From Scytalidium lignicola (Eukaryota; Ascomycota; Leotiomycetes), in assembly GCA_002812745.2 (NCBI GenBank), contig NCSJ02000131.1:1-64000 (forward strand): a stretch of DNA of 64,000 nt, written 5' to 3'. Positions 46,791 to 59,768 of this stretch are shown in pieces. Position 1 is the stretch's first letter; each line of letters starts with the position of its first letter. The notes below the pieces were generated by a model, which was not told the origin of the DNA, searched no databases, and saw only the letters and a program-made list of their open reading frames with translations. Both the position numbers and the translations under genes were made by a program.

Positions 46791-47663
46791 TTNACAAAGA
46801 TAATAAGATCTCCTTAAATTCTTCTTATATTAATAATACTTGTTGATTTTACTTCTTATTACNTTATTGTTATTTTGCCTTTAAGATATTGTCAAGATAT
46901 AGTATAATATAAAAGATCTTAATGTTATCCTTCTTATATAACTTTAAGAATTTAACAAATTCAAATTTACATTTGTATATAAAGTTGTTATACTCTTTTA
47001 TTGTTTTCCTTGTGAACTACTTTAGTAAAAGTGTATACTTATACTTTACACTTTAGATTATAAGTTGTTATAATAGTAATTCTAACAATACTTTGCTAGT
47101 ATATTGCTTTTATAATATATTCTTTACTAAGGAATCTTCTTATAATAAGATTTATATCTTTATTAAGAAACTTTCTTATAGTAAAATTAATATCCTTATA
47201 AATGTATTATTATATTGAAGTAGTCTTTCTTTTCTTTGTTATAATGCCTTAATCTTTAAGTTTAACTCTTTTATTTGTCTTTGCACTTTATCCCTTTATT
47301 TGCTTATATACTTTAATTTAGCATTTTCCTATTAAAGAGCTTTAATATAGTATATTCACTGCTTGAACAACTTGTTTTAAGGAGGTAATAGATTGTCTTT
47401 AAGAACCTTTAATTCCTTTACTTATTACTCTTCTTTAATTAATTCTTTGACTAAATTACTTAATAGTATAAATATAGTTTTTATGTACATAGTTCTTAAG
47501 CTTGTCATCATTATAATGCCTTTGTTCTAACTAAGCTTAGCATTAGCCTTCCTTGTTGTTCTTTACCCTTCAACAATCTTAAGAAGTATTATTAAATAGC
47601 CTGATTAACTTGTTATTATCCTTTGATTGTAATAGATTGTTATCTAAATAAGAGGAATTAGAA

Positions 47664-47907
47664 TGTTATAAACTAAGTCTAAAGTAAAGATAATAAATCA
47701 TAATCAAGGAAGTAATAACATCAATAATTAAACTTGTTCTATTCTTTAAACTAATTCCTTAAGAATCCAAATTATAATAACTGCTTAAGTTATCTTTATA
47801 TACATTAAGTTTTATATACTCTTGAAATAAGCTTTTATCTTAATACTCTGTTTATGTGCTTAACATATTATGTATGTTTCTTAAGCTTTATTATTTAAGC
47901 TCTAACA
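47664..47907 (-). repeat. 244-bp gypsy LTR, right copy
   Basis: On the plus strand TGTTATAAACTAAG...GCTCTAACA. It matches 45,217-45,460 along the full length with scattered A/G and C/T differences. The pair encloses 2.2 kb, too short for a complete gypsy element, so the inside is deleted. No matching target-site duplication is visible at the outer ends. Confidence 0.75.
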
Positions 47908-48956
47908 TAAACATATATTTCAATAACCTTATAAATTTACTTATTATCTTATAAAGAAGTATTTTAATTATATAACAATTTGGTTATAACTTTCTACTTT
48001 AGAACATATCTTTATATATCCTTGTTTTTAATTCATTAAAGGAAAACCTTTATTTCTTGACTAACATAAAATTATAATATTTATACTAATGTTTCCATTA
48101 CTTGTTAATAGTTAGATTATAATGTATATTAAACTATACAAGTTATAATATCAACAAGGACTTGTTAAAATACCTTATCAAGTTTTATACTTATTACTAA
48201 TATTATAAAAAGTTATTAAAAAGATTTAAATTCAACTTATAAGATAATATTAACTTTAACTACTTTATTATTATTAACATCTTCTATATTAATAGTAAAC
48301 TNTATACTTTATATNNTCAACAANNGAATACATTATCAAGTTAGTAAATAACTTTAAAATATTAATATAAAGTACATTCAGGATACTTTATAAGTTTGTT
48401 AGATTAATACTTACTTAAAACCTTTAAACTAGATTATAACTAATGTTAAAAAGAACTTTGTTAATAAAGAGTTCTAGTAAAGTATTATAATTATAAGAAT
48501 AACTTTGAAAGTAGTTTTAGTAAAAGCTTATAACTTAATTAACTATATTAAATAATATCATACACTTGTACAATATGCTTACTAGATAATTATAGTTAAA
48601 ATTTGTAATTTTAACAAAAATATAACTTTACAGATAATATTCAAAGCTATTAACAATTTAATAAGATTTGACAAACTTATCTTTATATTACTAGTTTACA
48701 GTACTTATTTATACATATTAGAACTTAACATTTTAACTTTAATTATTAGTTAAAGAATTATAATAATTAAGAAAGTTATAGAGGAAATCAGTAAAATCAA
48801 GATAAAACAGTAAGTACAAAATGTAATTAATATATATAATAACTTTAACATAAGTACTATTTATAATTTATTATTAAACTTAAACATTTTTATATAAAGA
48901 GTAAAAAACACAAGTTATAATAACAGTTAAGAAAAGTTATACAAACTTGTAAGTAT

Positions 48957-48964
48957 AAACGAAG
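48957..48964. repeat. 8-bp target-site duplication, left copy (hAT-like element)
   Basis: AAACGAAG, repeated exactly at 49,569-49,576. Confidence 0.85.
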
Positions 48965-49568
48965 TAGACTGGCTGGACTGTTGCATTGGACTGTGGTCCA
49001 GACCAGACTATAAGGTTTTTGTAGACTGTTTCAGACTGTGGTCTGAGCAATTCAAATTATGAGGACTGTTTTCAGACTGTAGACTGTATAGTCTGGTCTG
49101 AAAAGACTACAGTCTGAACTTAAAAATTTAAGACTAGATTATACAGTCTATAGTCTGAAATTAAATTAAAATGCAGACTGTTTTGAGATTGTAGTTTGTA
49201 TAATCTTAATTAAAAATTATTAAATTTAATTTATATTACTGTTATTATAAAGTGTTACTTTTTTTATTTAATAAATAANTTTTTAATAAATAATTATATT
49301 TATTATTTTAATTTAAATTTAAATTTATACAATTTGATAGTTTAACTAGATTATAAAGTATTAAAGCTTTAAATTTCAGATTGTATAATTTAAATACCTT
49401 ATAATTTAATGTTTTATAGTTTGGTCTAGTCTTGTCTTAATGCTTTATAGTCTGGTTACCTTATAGTCTGGTCTTGTCTGGATGTCTTATAGTTTAGTCT
49501 AGATTATAAGGCATCTAGACTGTATAGTCCGGACTATACAGTCTTGTCTAAACTGTTTGGCTAGTCTA
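48965..49568. mobile_element. Non-autonomous hAT-like element (604 bp) with dense GTCTG/CAGAC subterminal motifs
   Basis: Perfect 8-bp duplications (AAACGAAG) flank a unit that starts TAGACTGGCT and ends GGCTAGTCTA, an imperfect terminal inverted repeat of about 10 bp. 8-bp duplications and short repeats of this kind are diagnostic for hAT elements. The outer 200 bp on each side are packed with AGACTGT/GTCTGG words in both orientations, like the subterminal transposase-binding arrays of hAT elements. The centre is plain AT-rich sequence without a coding frame. The same motifs occur at 59,770-60,010, beside the degraded hAT transposase. Confidence 0.8.
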
Positions 49569-49576
49569 AAACGAAG
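49569..49576. repeat. 8-bp target-site duplication, right copy (hAT-like element)
   Basis: AAACGAAG, matching 48,957-48,964. Confidence 0.85.
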
Positions 49577-49919
49577 AAATATATATATTAGCATTATTAT
49601 ATAAGAATATACTATTCAAGTTAACAATTATAAAACTATACTTTATACTTATAAAAAGAATTGATAAAATCGAGTTATTAAAGTTAGAACTAGAAATTAT
49701 AACTGTTAAAGAATATTAAAAGAAGTTTGACAAGTTGATTATAATTATTACTTTATTACTAATACTACTTGTAAAGCAAAAACATAGAAGACTTTGTAAA
49801 TACTTTAAAATTATAATATTCTTACAAGATAAACAACTTGAACAATATTAATTTACAGTTTTATACTAAGTTAAAATATTAAAATTACTTGAAAAGAGTG
49901 TTTTCGAAGTTATAAACCC

Positions 49920-51480
49920 TTAAAATATACTTAATAATATATATATATTCAATGTTAAGTTTATAAATGAAATTAAAAATAAAAAAAACTGAAAAAGCTT
50001 TTAAAAAGTTATATTTAGTTGTACAAGCTTATAAAAACAATAAAAAGAAGTTTGTTTTGATTTAATTACTTATTATTCAATGTATTAGCTAATGTATTAT
50101 TTTCTGTATTACTACTATAAAGTATAAAGATATAAGCTTATACTTACAAAATATTTTACAAATGTATATACAGTTTATTACTTTGCTAAATTAGGATTTC
50201 TATATATAACTACCTTTAAAGCTTATAAAGTAATTTAGTCTTTGTAAAAGCTTAATCTTACAAGTTGTAAAATTATTTTACAAAGTCTTTAAAGTTAAAA
50301 ACTATTAATTCTAGACTTATTACTTTTACTACATTAAAGTACTTGTTATAAAACTGTTAATATATAACCTTTACTTATTGTATAATATTAAACTTTTTAG
50401 TATTATAAAACTTTAAACTAATAATACTTTATTTGTTAAAAATGTTCAATTTATTAAACTTAAGCAAAACTAGTTAAAAAAAAGTTAATTTTTTAGTAAA
50501 AGAATGTAAAATGTTAATTATTAGCAAAAAAATCAAATTTAATAAAAGTATTATACAACTGAATAATACTAGTATTTTACTTACTTAAAAGTGTTAATAT
50601 ATTAACTTATAGCTTATAATAGGAAAAACAATTATAATAACAAGTTTATAAAGAACTATATACCAAAACTTTATTATTAAAGAGTAATATATTATATAGT
50701 ATATTCAAAGAGTATATATAACTTTAATTTATCAATTAAAAGTATTATACAACTTATTAATAACTGCTTAAGTTATTAATCTTAACTAAGAAGATATAAA
50801 ATCGTTGAACAAATACTTATAATAGTAAATCCAGAATATTATTAAAAGAATACAATTTATTAAGCTTGAAAAGGAAATATTATAGTTATTAGTTTTTACA
50901 AATATTTTATTTATAAATAACAAAGACTTATTATTATAAATTAACTATATTATAACATTTGTAAACTAAAAAGGAAATATAAATATATTATATTAAATAT
51001 TAATTAAGTATAAAAGGATTACACATAACATTTTAATTTTAAAATTGTACAGAATAACTTATAAGTTTAATATAAAAGTTATAATTAAATTAACTATTAA
51101 AAGAATCCTTGAAATTGACCTTTTACTAATCATATGTACAAATTCAAGGTTATTGTACAATTATCTTGTCAAGTTAAGAATTATACAGGAAAAGCAACTT
51201 ATAATTAATATAATATACTTTTATCAAATGTACAAACAATACTAAATTGTTAAAATATAATAAATTGAAGGAATTTACAAATTTAGTTAATTTTATGATT
51301 TAAAAAAAAGTTATTTAACACTTTAAATAGTTGTGAAATATGAATAAAATACAATTAGAAATAGTAGAATAAGTAGAATATAATAGTATAAGTAACAAAA
51401 CAAAGAATTATACAAAAAAAGGATTTAAAGTTATTCTCAATTAAGTAATTAGCATATGATTAAGAAAACTTTACAAATTT
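49920..51480 (+). pseudogene. Ty1/copia reverse transcriptase and RNase H remains (family 2, second copy)
   Basis: 49,920-50,335 repeats the 40,680-41,090 segment (same reverse-transcriptase patterns, different RIP changes). About 51,045-51,245 is an open frame that fits the copia RNase H end: IKLTIKRILEIDLLLIICTN followed by SRLLYNYLVKL, with Asn where the catalytic Asp of CTDS is expected. The frame ends shortly before the 194-bp LTR at 51,529, so this LTR is its likely 3' LTR. Confidence 0.55.
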
Positions 51481-51528
51481 AAGTGTTTTAAGAGTTATAA
51501 TATATAGTTATTTTTAAAGTAACTTTAA

Positions 51529-51722
51529 TGTTAATAAAGTAGTAATTATATATATATAATATTTATTTACTTTTATACGTTAGTCCTGATTAAGTAATAA
51601 GAACAAACAAAGTTTTTACAACTTTACTCTTTTACTTTTAATCGTAAAACAATTATAGAATAACATAATAAGTATATTACATATAATTGTATACTCTACT
51701 TCGTGTTACAAGTAAACTGACA
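51529..51722 (+). repeat. 194-bp LTR, copy B
   Basis: Same length as copy A (37,699-37,892). It starts TGTTAATAAAGTAG and ends AGTAAACTGACA. It is heavily RIP-mutated. It follows the RNase H remains of family 2 and is itself followed by a Gag zinc knuckle on the same strand (52,006-52,047). Confidence 0.7.
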
Positions 51723-54095
51723 ATTATGTTCAAGTTGATAATAACTAATTTAAAAGCTGTTAAAGGTAATAAAATAGATTTCTTTTATAAATTTGTCTTT
51801 ATTTTTAGTCTTAAAGATAAATATCTTATTTAAGCTAAACGTTAATGTTCAGTTAAATCTAAGAAGTTACTTATACTTATTCAACTTATAGAAAATATTG
51901 TTAATGAATTTATCTTTATTACTAACTTTTTTTAATATTATCATGTATAATAAGAATAATTCTAATTTGAACTTAAACAATTTGAAAAACTTTAAAAATG
52001 TTAAGTGTAAGTATTATAAGAAGAACAATTATAAAGAATTTGATTGCTTTTAAAAGTATCTTGAAAAGCTTGAAGAATATAAGGTAAAATAGTCTACTAA
52101 GAAGAAGNAAAAAGNAAAAAGGATAAGAATNAAACTTNAAAAAGTTTAATTCGAAAGACAAATCTAATTCTAATACTGTTAATTTTAACTTTACTAGCCT
52201 GGTTATTATTAATCTTATAGCTTTTTCCATATTTACATATAATTAATAAATTGCAGATATAAGTACTATTAATCACATTATTAATAATCTTAATTAATTT
52301 AACTTTAACTCTTATTCAATATATTTTAACTTTTATCTTATAAAAATAAATAACAATTTTACTTTAATTATAAGTATAAGTATTATTATTCTTAAAACTA
52401 CTTGTTTAAATAATTTATCCTTCCTTTTAACACTTATTGATATATAGTATATACTTACATTTCTGATTAATANTTTTTAAAGTTTTAAAATTCTTTGTAC
52501 AAGATAATAACGTTTATATTACTTTATGTAGTATATTTGATAAAAATAATGTTGAATATAATATTATTATTACTTTTCCTACTAGTATTTATTTAAGATT
52601 AACTTTTATTTTAATAGTATTTATTTTAACTTTTTTTACTTGTTAAACAATTTTTAGTTTGAATATTATTTATTAATGTTTAATATATACAAGTTTTAAA
52701 GTTGTTAAGAATATTATTAAAGTTACTTTTAGTATTAATATAAAGCTAATNAAAAAAAANCTTCTAACAAGAATTTTTTTCTTTTATAAAGCTTATAAAT
52801 GTAATTGTTCTAAGAAAAGTATTTTTCAAGAACTTAGAAAATAATCTACTAAAGTTAGTAAAATCTTGAATATTAATGTATGTATAATTATACTTATTAA
52901 TTATAATAAGTATTATTATACTATTATTATTATAAATGATTACTCTAACATTACTTAAAGTTATACTTATAAAAAAAAGAAAAGTATATATAATGCTATA
53001 ATTATATACTATACTCTTCTTAAAAATTAATAGAATATTACTTTTAAACTAATTTGAATTAATAATAAAAATAAGTTTAATAAACAGAAACTTAATACTT
53101 TTTATAATTATAAAAGTATTCAACGTAAAAAAACTACTTTTTATACATTATAATAAGGTAAAGTTTTTAAAAGAACTAAACACTTTATATTTACAAGAAC
53201 TTATACTATCATAATTACTGTTAATATTTTTTATACTTTAAAACAAAGTATACAAGTTAGTTATATACATTAATAATCATCTTATAATTAGAACTTTTAT
53301 AAGTAATATTTCTTTATTCAAAGTTTTTATAAAATAAGTTTTTCCTTTTAATATTAATTATAAACTTAATTTATTAAACCTTTATATTATTAGTTTTAAA
53401 ATCTTTATACATGTTAATAAAAATATTATATAATATCTTAAAAGATAACTTCTAAAGTTAAAAAGAGTATATTATTAAACTTTAAGAGTAATTTAATTTA
53501 TCATTGTTAAGTTCTTTTATATACTTATAAATTAGTTTACATTTCTTATATTACTTTTATAAAAGGTAATTTACATTTAAAAAAGCTTATTGTTAAAGCT
53601 TAAAACGTTAAAGCTATTATTAAAGTTAATGCTTTACATTTTTCATAATCTTTACCTTTTATTCTGCAAAATGCAACTTTTCCTTTATATTTAAACTTTA
53701 TATTTGAAAAAATTATACAACTTACTAAAGAAGAAAAAGTATTTAAACATAATTGTAATCATCTAAAAAGCTTAAAGAATAAGAAGTTTAAACTTAATTT
53801 AAAACATATTAATAACTTTAATATTTTACATGTTAATCATATAGAAATTTATATTACATATTTATAAACTGCAAAGTTAATCATTTAAGCTTTATTTATA
53901 TCTTTAATTGTTTTTTCATCTTTAATTGTTTTTAAAGCTTTTTTTTAATGATAAAAAGATTCTTAGTTAACTTTTAATAATTGTTATAACTTATAATTAC
54001 TATTTTATAACTTGTTCTACTTTAAATTTAAAGTATATTCTAATTATAATAAATAATCTTATAAAACTAAAATCTTATAAAAAAGCTTTTAATAC
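51723..54095 (+). pseudogene. Copia Gag and possible integrase remains
   Basis: At 52,006-52,047 the frame VKCKYYKKNNYKEFDCF keeps the CX2CX4HX4C spacing: first and last Cys retained, second Cys and the His read Tyr, and the following codon is a stop. Its flanks (KYLEKLEEY) resemble the minus-strand copia Gag at 27.4 kb. At about 52,905-53,000 a pattern KYYYTIIINDYSN recalls the copia integrase start (IDDYSR), with Asn in place of the first Asp of the pair. The rest is too degraded to assign. Confidence 0.45.
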
Positions 54096-54287
54096 TGTTG
54101 GTTTACTTATAACACATAGTATAATATNTAATATATATAATATACTNATATACTATTCTATGATTTTTGTATGATTAAAGGTAAAAGAGCAAAGTTATAA
54201 GAACTTTACTTATTCTTACTACTTAATCAGGACTAGCTTATAAGGGTACATGAATATTACGTGTACATAATTACTATTCTACTAACA
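54096..54287 (-). repeat. 194-bp-family LTR, copy C (inverted)
   Basis: Reverse complement of copies A and B: on the plus strand it begins TGTTGGTTTACTTATAAC and ends TTCTACTAACA, 192 bp. It contains two Ns. Its inverted orientation shows that it belongs to a separate insertion. Confidence 0.7.
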
Positions 54288-54989
54288 AATATATTAACTA
54301 CTTTATTAATATTATGCTTAAAAGGATAATAAAAGTCAAGATATAAAAGGAAAGCCTTTTAAAGTAGTAATAATAATAATAGTAATAATAAAATAATAAT
54401 GTAAAAATGCCTTTTTTGAATAACAGAATTCGTTTACTTATAAGAGGTAATAATTCATTTTTAATATTCTTTTATATATATAAGGAAATGTTAGAAATGA
54501 ATTATTATCTTATGTAAAGTAATATAATTAAAATGTTATTATATGTTATAACCTCTTTATTTGAAGGCTTAAAGCTTAATAACATTGGTTATATAAAGAA
54601 CCTCCAGTGAAATAAGGGAAGATTACATAATAAGTCATGTGATGGATCCAGGATCCAAGACAAGATCCAAGAGTTAAGAGTTAAAAGTTAACAAGAGCTT
54701 TTAACTCTAAGGAGTATAGAAGTTTATATAAGTAAATAGTTTTCTTAATTAAATAGAGCTTTATGCTTAACTTAAATTGAATATCTTATAAAAAAATCTT
54801 TTAATAACAACTTAATTATTACTTATAACTTTACATTTATATATAAGCCCTTAAGTGAATAATATAATATTATTATAAGGAAGATATTTGAATACTTTAT
54901 TAACAAGTATATAAGGTATATTATATTTTGAGCATTACTTTATATAATACTTGTAAAGTTATAAGTAATTATGTCAGTTATGAACATAA
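54288..54989. other. AT-rich region, probable gypsy 5' LTR and leader
   Basis: No gene. A short GC-richer patch at about 54,600-54,700 (GTCATGTGATGGATCCAGGA and tandem CAAGA/TTAAGAG words) looks like the LTR of the gypsy element whose Gag follows. I cannot place the LTR ends. Confidence 0.35.
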
Positions 54990-57900
54990 GATTAATACTT
55001 ATAATAAGGGTAGAAGAGATTAACCTTTTACTTAAGGAGGAAACAAAGTAAAGAAGTTAAAAACTTAAATTCTAAAAGTAGTATTACTAAACAAGTTCAA
55101 TAAGATTAAGTTTAAGTTATAACTCTTCTTAGTCTAATGTGAAATATACATTGCCTTTAACAATAAGAAGTTTAATAACAAGGAAGACTAAGTATTGTAA
55201 GTTATAATATTCTTGAGGGGATTTGTATTTAATTAAATTGAAGTATTCTTGAAAAATTACTTTAAACATTAGACTAATAACAGATAAGGAATTCTTTTAT
55301 AAACAATGAAGATTTTCAGAACTTAAAGGGGATTTAGCAATAAGATTAATAAAGTCTTTGAGGATATTGATAAAATACATTAAGCAAAAAGGTATTTACA
55401 AGAATTAATATAAAAAACCTTAGTAGTTAATTATACTGTAGAATACAAACAATATACAAGTAAAATAATATNAAAGTAATTTAGTATATATAATTATATA
55501 TTATCAAGGCTTAAAAGATTCAGTCAAAGATGAAGTAGTAAAGGGTAGATAATCAGATATATTAAACATTATGATTAAAAAATCTATTATTTAGGACAAC
55601 TCTTTGTTTAAAAGAAAACTTGGTAAGAAAGGACTTTTCATAAAGGGAATAAGTCAGAAGAAGTCTAAGAAGACAACATTAGTGGATTATAAGGATCTTA
55701 TAGACTTAAACATTGTTAGAAAAGAATATTTACAAAAGAAGAAAATCTTATTAAAAGAAATGAAAAGNAAAAAAAGATAAAAACCTTTATTATTAGTATA
55801 AATTACTAAAACATATAATATTATCATATTAGAAGAGTAGAACTTTTAAAAAAGGAAAAAAGGTTATTATAATTAAAATAAATCTAATAAACAAAGAATA
55901 ATCAACAAAAGAAGAGTTAGAAAAAAGAGGAATATATATACAATTGAAAAACTTACAAATTAAGAAATCAGAACATCTTGTAATCAATAATGTTAATAAA
56001 CTTTAAGCTGAAAAAAGAATAATTTTACAAAGCTTAAACTTTAAAAGGAATTGTTTAAAACAAGGTTAAAAAGTCATTAAAACAAAATAAATATAATNAA
56101 AAACCAAGAATTGTCCTTAAATTAATATATCAGATTAGAACACTTGTAAAAGTAAAAGTCAAGTTATTATAAAAACTTAGGATAGCAAAATTAAGTAAGC
56201 TAGAAACTTAAAGAACTATCTGGATACTAAGACAATTTTTAGTATTATTAACAATAACAAACTATCGGATAATATTTNAAAAAAACCATCATAATTATAA
56301 GTTAAGCTTAAGAAGTAAATAATATACTTAAAGTATTTTTTGAGGAATAAGAAGGATAATAAGGGTATAGACTAAGAAAAGTTTACTAGTTTGACAAAGA
56401 ACATCTTGAAGAAAAGATTAAGATTATGAATTATATTGTAGAATATAATATTAAACAAGGTTNAAAACTTAATAAAAATTAATAATACATAAGAAGAAAG
56501 ACTATTTTGTAAGAATGTTAATCTTATAAGAATTATTTATCATTAGAATATAAAGGTTATGATTAACTTAAGGAGTAATATGAATTTAATATTTATATAA
56601 GTAATAAGTTCATTAGGAATTTATATTATAATCAAGTTAATAGGATATCTTGTTAGAATAGTTAATAAAACAATAGTAAAAGAAGTTATAATACTTAAAA
56701 CTAAACTATATGTTATGATTATAAGGGGTTATAAGGAAATAATTAAGTTTAATGTTATAAACATTAGAAAATACAACATAATCTTAAGATTGTTATGGAT
56801 TAAGAATTATAATTCTAAGATATACTAGACTATTTACAAAATCAAGTTTATTAAGTACTAATATAATAAGGTGAATAGTTTAAGACTTATAGAAGTGTAT
56901 AATGTTATAGCAAATAGTAATGAAGACTTAAGAAAAGCCTTAACTTTATACCCTTAAATATTAGAACAATATAAGGAGTTTGAGGAATTATTCATAGAAT
57001 AGCTTAAAGATATAACATTATTAGAATATTATGAATAAGATTATGAAATACCTTTAAAAGAAGGATTTAAATTACCTTTTAGACTTATATATCCTACTAA
57101 CTCAGTATAAGATGTAATTACTAAAGAATAACTAGATGAAATAGTAATNAAAAAGATTTATAAAAGAGTTGTAATTATTGTATAAAATGCTTTTGATATT
57201 TGTGCTTAAGCTAAGGAACTCTTAAGAAAAGCCTTGTAAAGACTATAAAAGGATCAACATAAGAATAATGCTAAATTAGTATTTGTTACCCTTAATATTA
57301 GTCATTAAAAATAAGTTAATAAAAGTTATGATCTTTATTAAGTTAGATTTCTAGGTAAGTTTTAATTTAGTCAGAATAAAGGAAGGTAAGGAGTAAAAGA
57401 CAATTATATAAACAAAATATAAATTGTTCAAGAGCTTAATTATGTTATTCAGGCTTATTAACACTTTAACTACTATATAAATAGTTAACAACAAGATTAT
57501 TAAAGAATTTCTGGATAAATTTATAATAGTATACTTAAACAATATTCTAATATACTCAAAGACTAAAGAAAAACATAAAGGATATGTTAAATAAGTATTA
57601 AAAGTACTATTTAAGGAAAGAATATGTTATAAACTGATTAAGTATAAGTTTTATATTAAGGAAGTTAAATTCTTAAAGGAAATCATCATTATTACAAGAT
57701 TCAAAATGAATCTGGAAAAGACTAAGTTAAACTAAAGAATGTTAAGGACATATAGTCTTTTCTAAGATTAGCAAACTATTATAAATAGTATATTAAGGAT
57801 TATATAATAATCATAAGATTATTAATATCCTTAACTAAAAAGAATAAGTTGTTTATATAGAATTAAGAATAATAAAAAGCTTTTCAAAAGTTAAAGAATA

Positions 57901-59768
57901 CTTTTAAAGATTAAGTATTAATATAACTTAACTTAAAGAAATTATTCTAGATAGAAATGAATGTATTAGACTATGCACTTGGAGTAATGCTTAACTAGTA
58001 AGATGATAAAGCAAAATGAAGACTAATAACATTCTATTCAAGAAAGTTCATTCTAGTTAAACTAAATTACAAAATATACAATAAGGAATTGTTAATTATT
58101 ATAAACTCATTTAAGAAATAACAAGTTTACCTTGTAAAGGTTAAACATAAGATNAAAAGTTTTAATAGACTATAAGAGCTTAATCTACTTTATTATAATG
58201 AAGGAACTAAACAAACAACAAATAAGATAAGCAGAATTGTTAGTAGATTATAATTTCTATATATACTATGTTAAAGGTTCTAAGAACATTAAAGCAAATA
58301 CTCTTAGTAGAAAATTAGAATTTATAAAAGACAACATATATAAATTAAGGGTTATCTTAAAGGAAGAAGGCTAAAACTTAGTATTTTAACATGTATAAGT
58401 CAATAAGATAATAAGAATTATAGATAATAAATAGTTAAGGAAAATCCAAGATAAAGTAAAAGTTAAGAAAGAAAGAATAAACCTTTTCAGGAAAAAGAGT
58501 TTAAATACTTTTATAAACTATTATGATAAGAGGAAAGACTAAGGATAAGAGCTTTATAAGTTAAGTGTTTAGATTTATAATAAAAGATTAGTTATATTAA
58601 ATACCTTAATTAAGAAGTTTATTNAAAAAATAATATAAATTATTAGCATATAAACATTAAAGAATTAATAAAACAAAGAATAGAATTCAACAAGAATTTT
58701 ATGTTTATAAGTTAAAATAAGTTGTTAACAAAGTTATTAAGGAATATAACATTTGTAACAAAAGTAAGAATTAGTATAAGTTATCATATAAACAATTATA
58801 ATTATTAGAAATATCTAAACGATTATAATAGTTTATATCTTAAGATTTTATTGTCAAACTTTCATTGTTATAAACAGAGTAAAGAAGCCTTGATACTAAT
58901 CAGTATAATACAATACTAATAATAGTTGACAGATTAACAAAGTTTATATTAATGTTATTATTTAAGGAGTTATAAACAGTAGAAGACCTTGTAAGAGTAT
59001 TCTTTAAACATGTAATAACAAGTTATAGACTTTAAAAAAGAAATAGTATTAGATAAGGATAAATTGTTTATATTGAAGTTTTAAGAAACTTTGATAAATT
59101 TTATAAGAGTAAAGCAAAAGCTATTAATAGCTTTTTACTCTTAGACAAATAAATAAACAAAATAAGTTAATGTTATAATTGAAATATATTTATATTGTTA
59201 TGTTAATTATAAACAAGATAACTAAGCAAGATTGTTATTATTAGCATAACTAATATATAATAATTCNAAAAAGTAAAATTATAAAAGTTATATTATTCTA
59301 TACAATTTATAAGCATAAGCTTAATATAAGTCATATTACAAAAAAAGCTTTAAAGTATTAATNAAAACAACAAAAGAGAAAGTGAAGAGTATTTAGGAAA
59401 TTTAAAAGCAACTTAAGGTTGATATTAAATTTACAAAGTAAAGAAATATATATTATTATAACAAAAGACATAGTATAAAACTTATGCTTAAGAAAAAGAA
59501 TAAGGTTTACTTTTTGTAAAAGAATATCAAAACAACAAGGTTAAATGACAAGCTAAATTATAAGAAATTAAGATTATTCAAAATCAAAAAGAAGTATAAT
59601 AAACTATCTTTTGTTTAAAACTACTTAAAAAATAGAGGATATACTTAGTTTTCTATATATTATTACTAGAACTAATACTTGAAAATATACTATTAACATT
59701 AAACATAAATATTGAAATAGACTTAGAAGAGGAATAAAATGTAGNAAAAAATATTAGACTATAAACAA
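54990..59768 (+). pseudogene. Ty3/gypsy gag-pol polyprotein, full domain order, destroyed by RIP
   Basis: The plus-strand patterns are in order. Gag: about 55,100-55,545, with LRGFVFN-stop-IE and YYQGLKDSVKDEVVK. Reverse transcriptase: about 57,060-57,740, with KEGFKLPFR, FNLVRIKEGKE, YLNNILIYSKTKEKH and EVKFLKE. RNase H: about 57,860-58,340, with EMNVLDYALG, FYSRKF, DYKSLIYF and NIKANTLSRK. Integrase: about 58,740-59,350, with NICNKSKNQ, then a TILIIVDRLTKFILM block and a VITSYRL block. A C-terminal part ends in YNKRHSIKLMLKK and KLNYKKLRLFKI. The active-site codons are hit: YLDD reads YLNN (57,532-57,543), and the first RNase H Asp reads Asn (57,960-57,962). Dozens of Trp and Gln positions are stops. 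The frame ends where a hAT copy begins. Confidence 0.8.
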
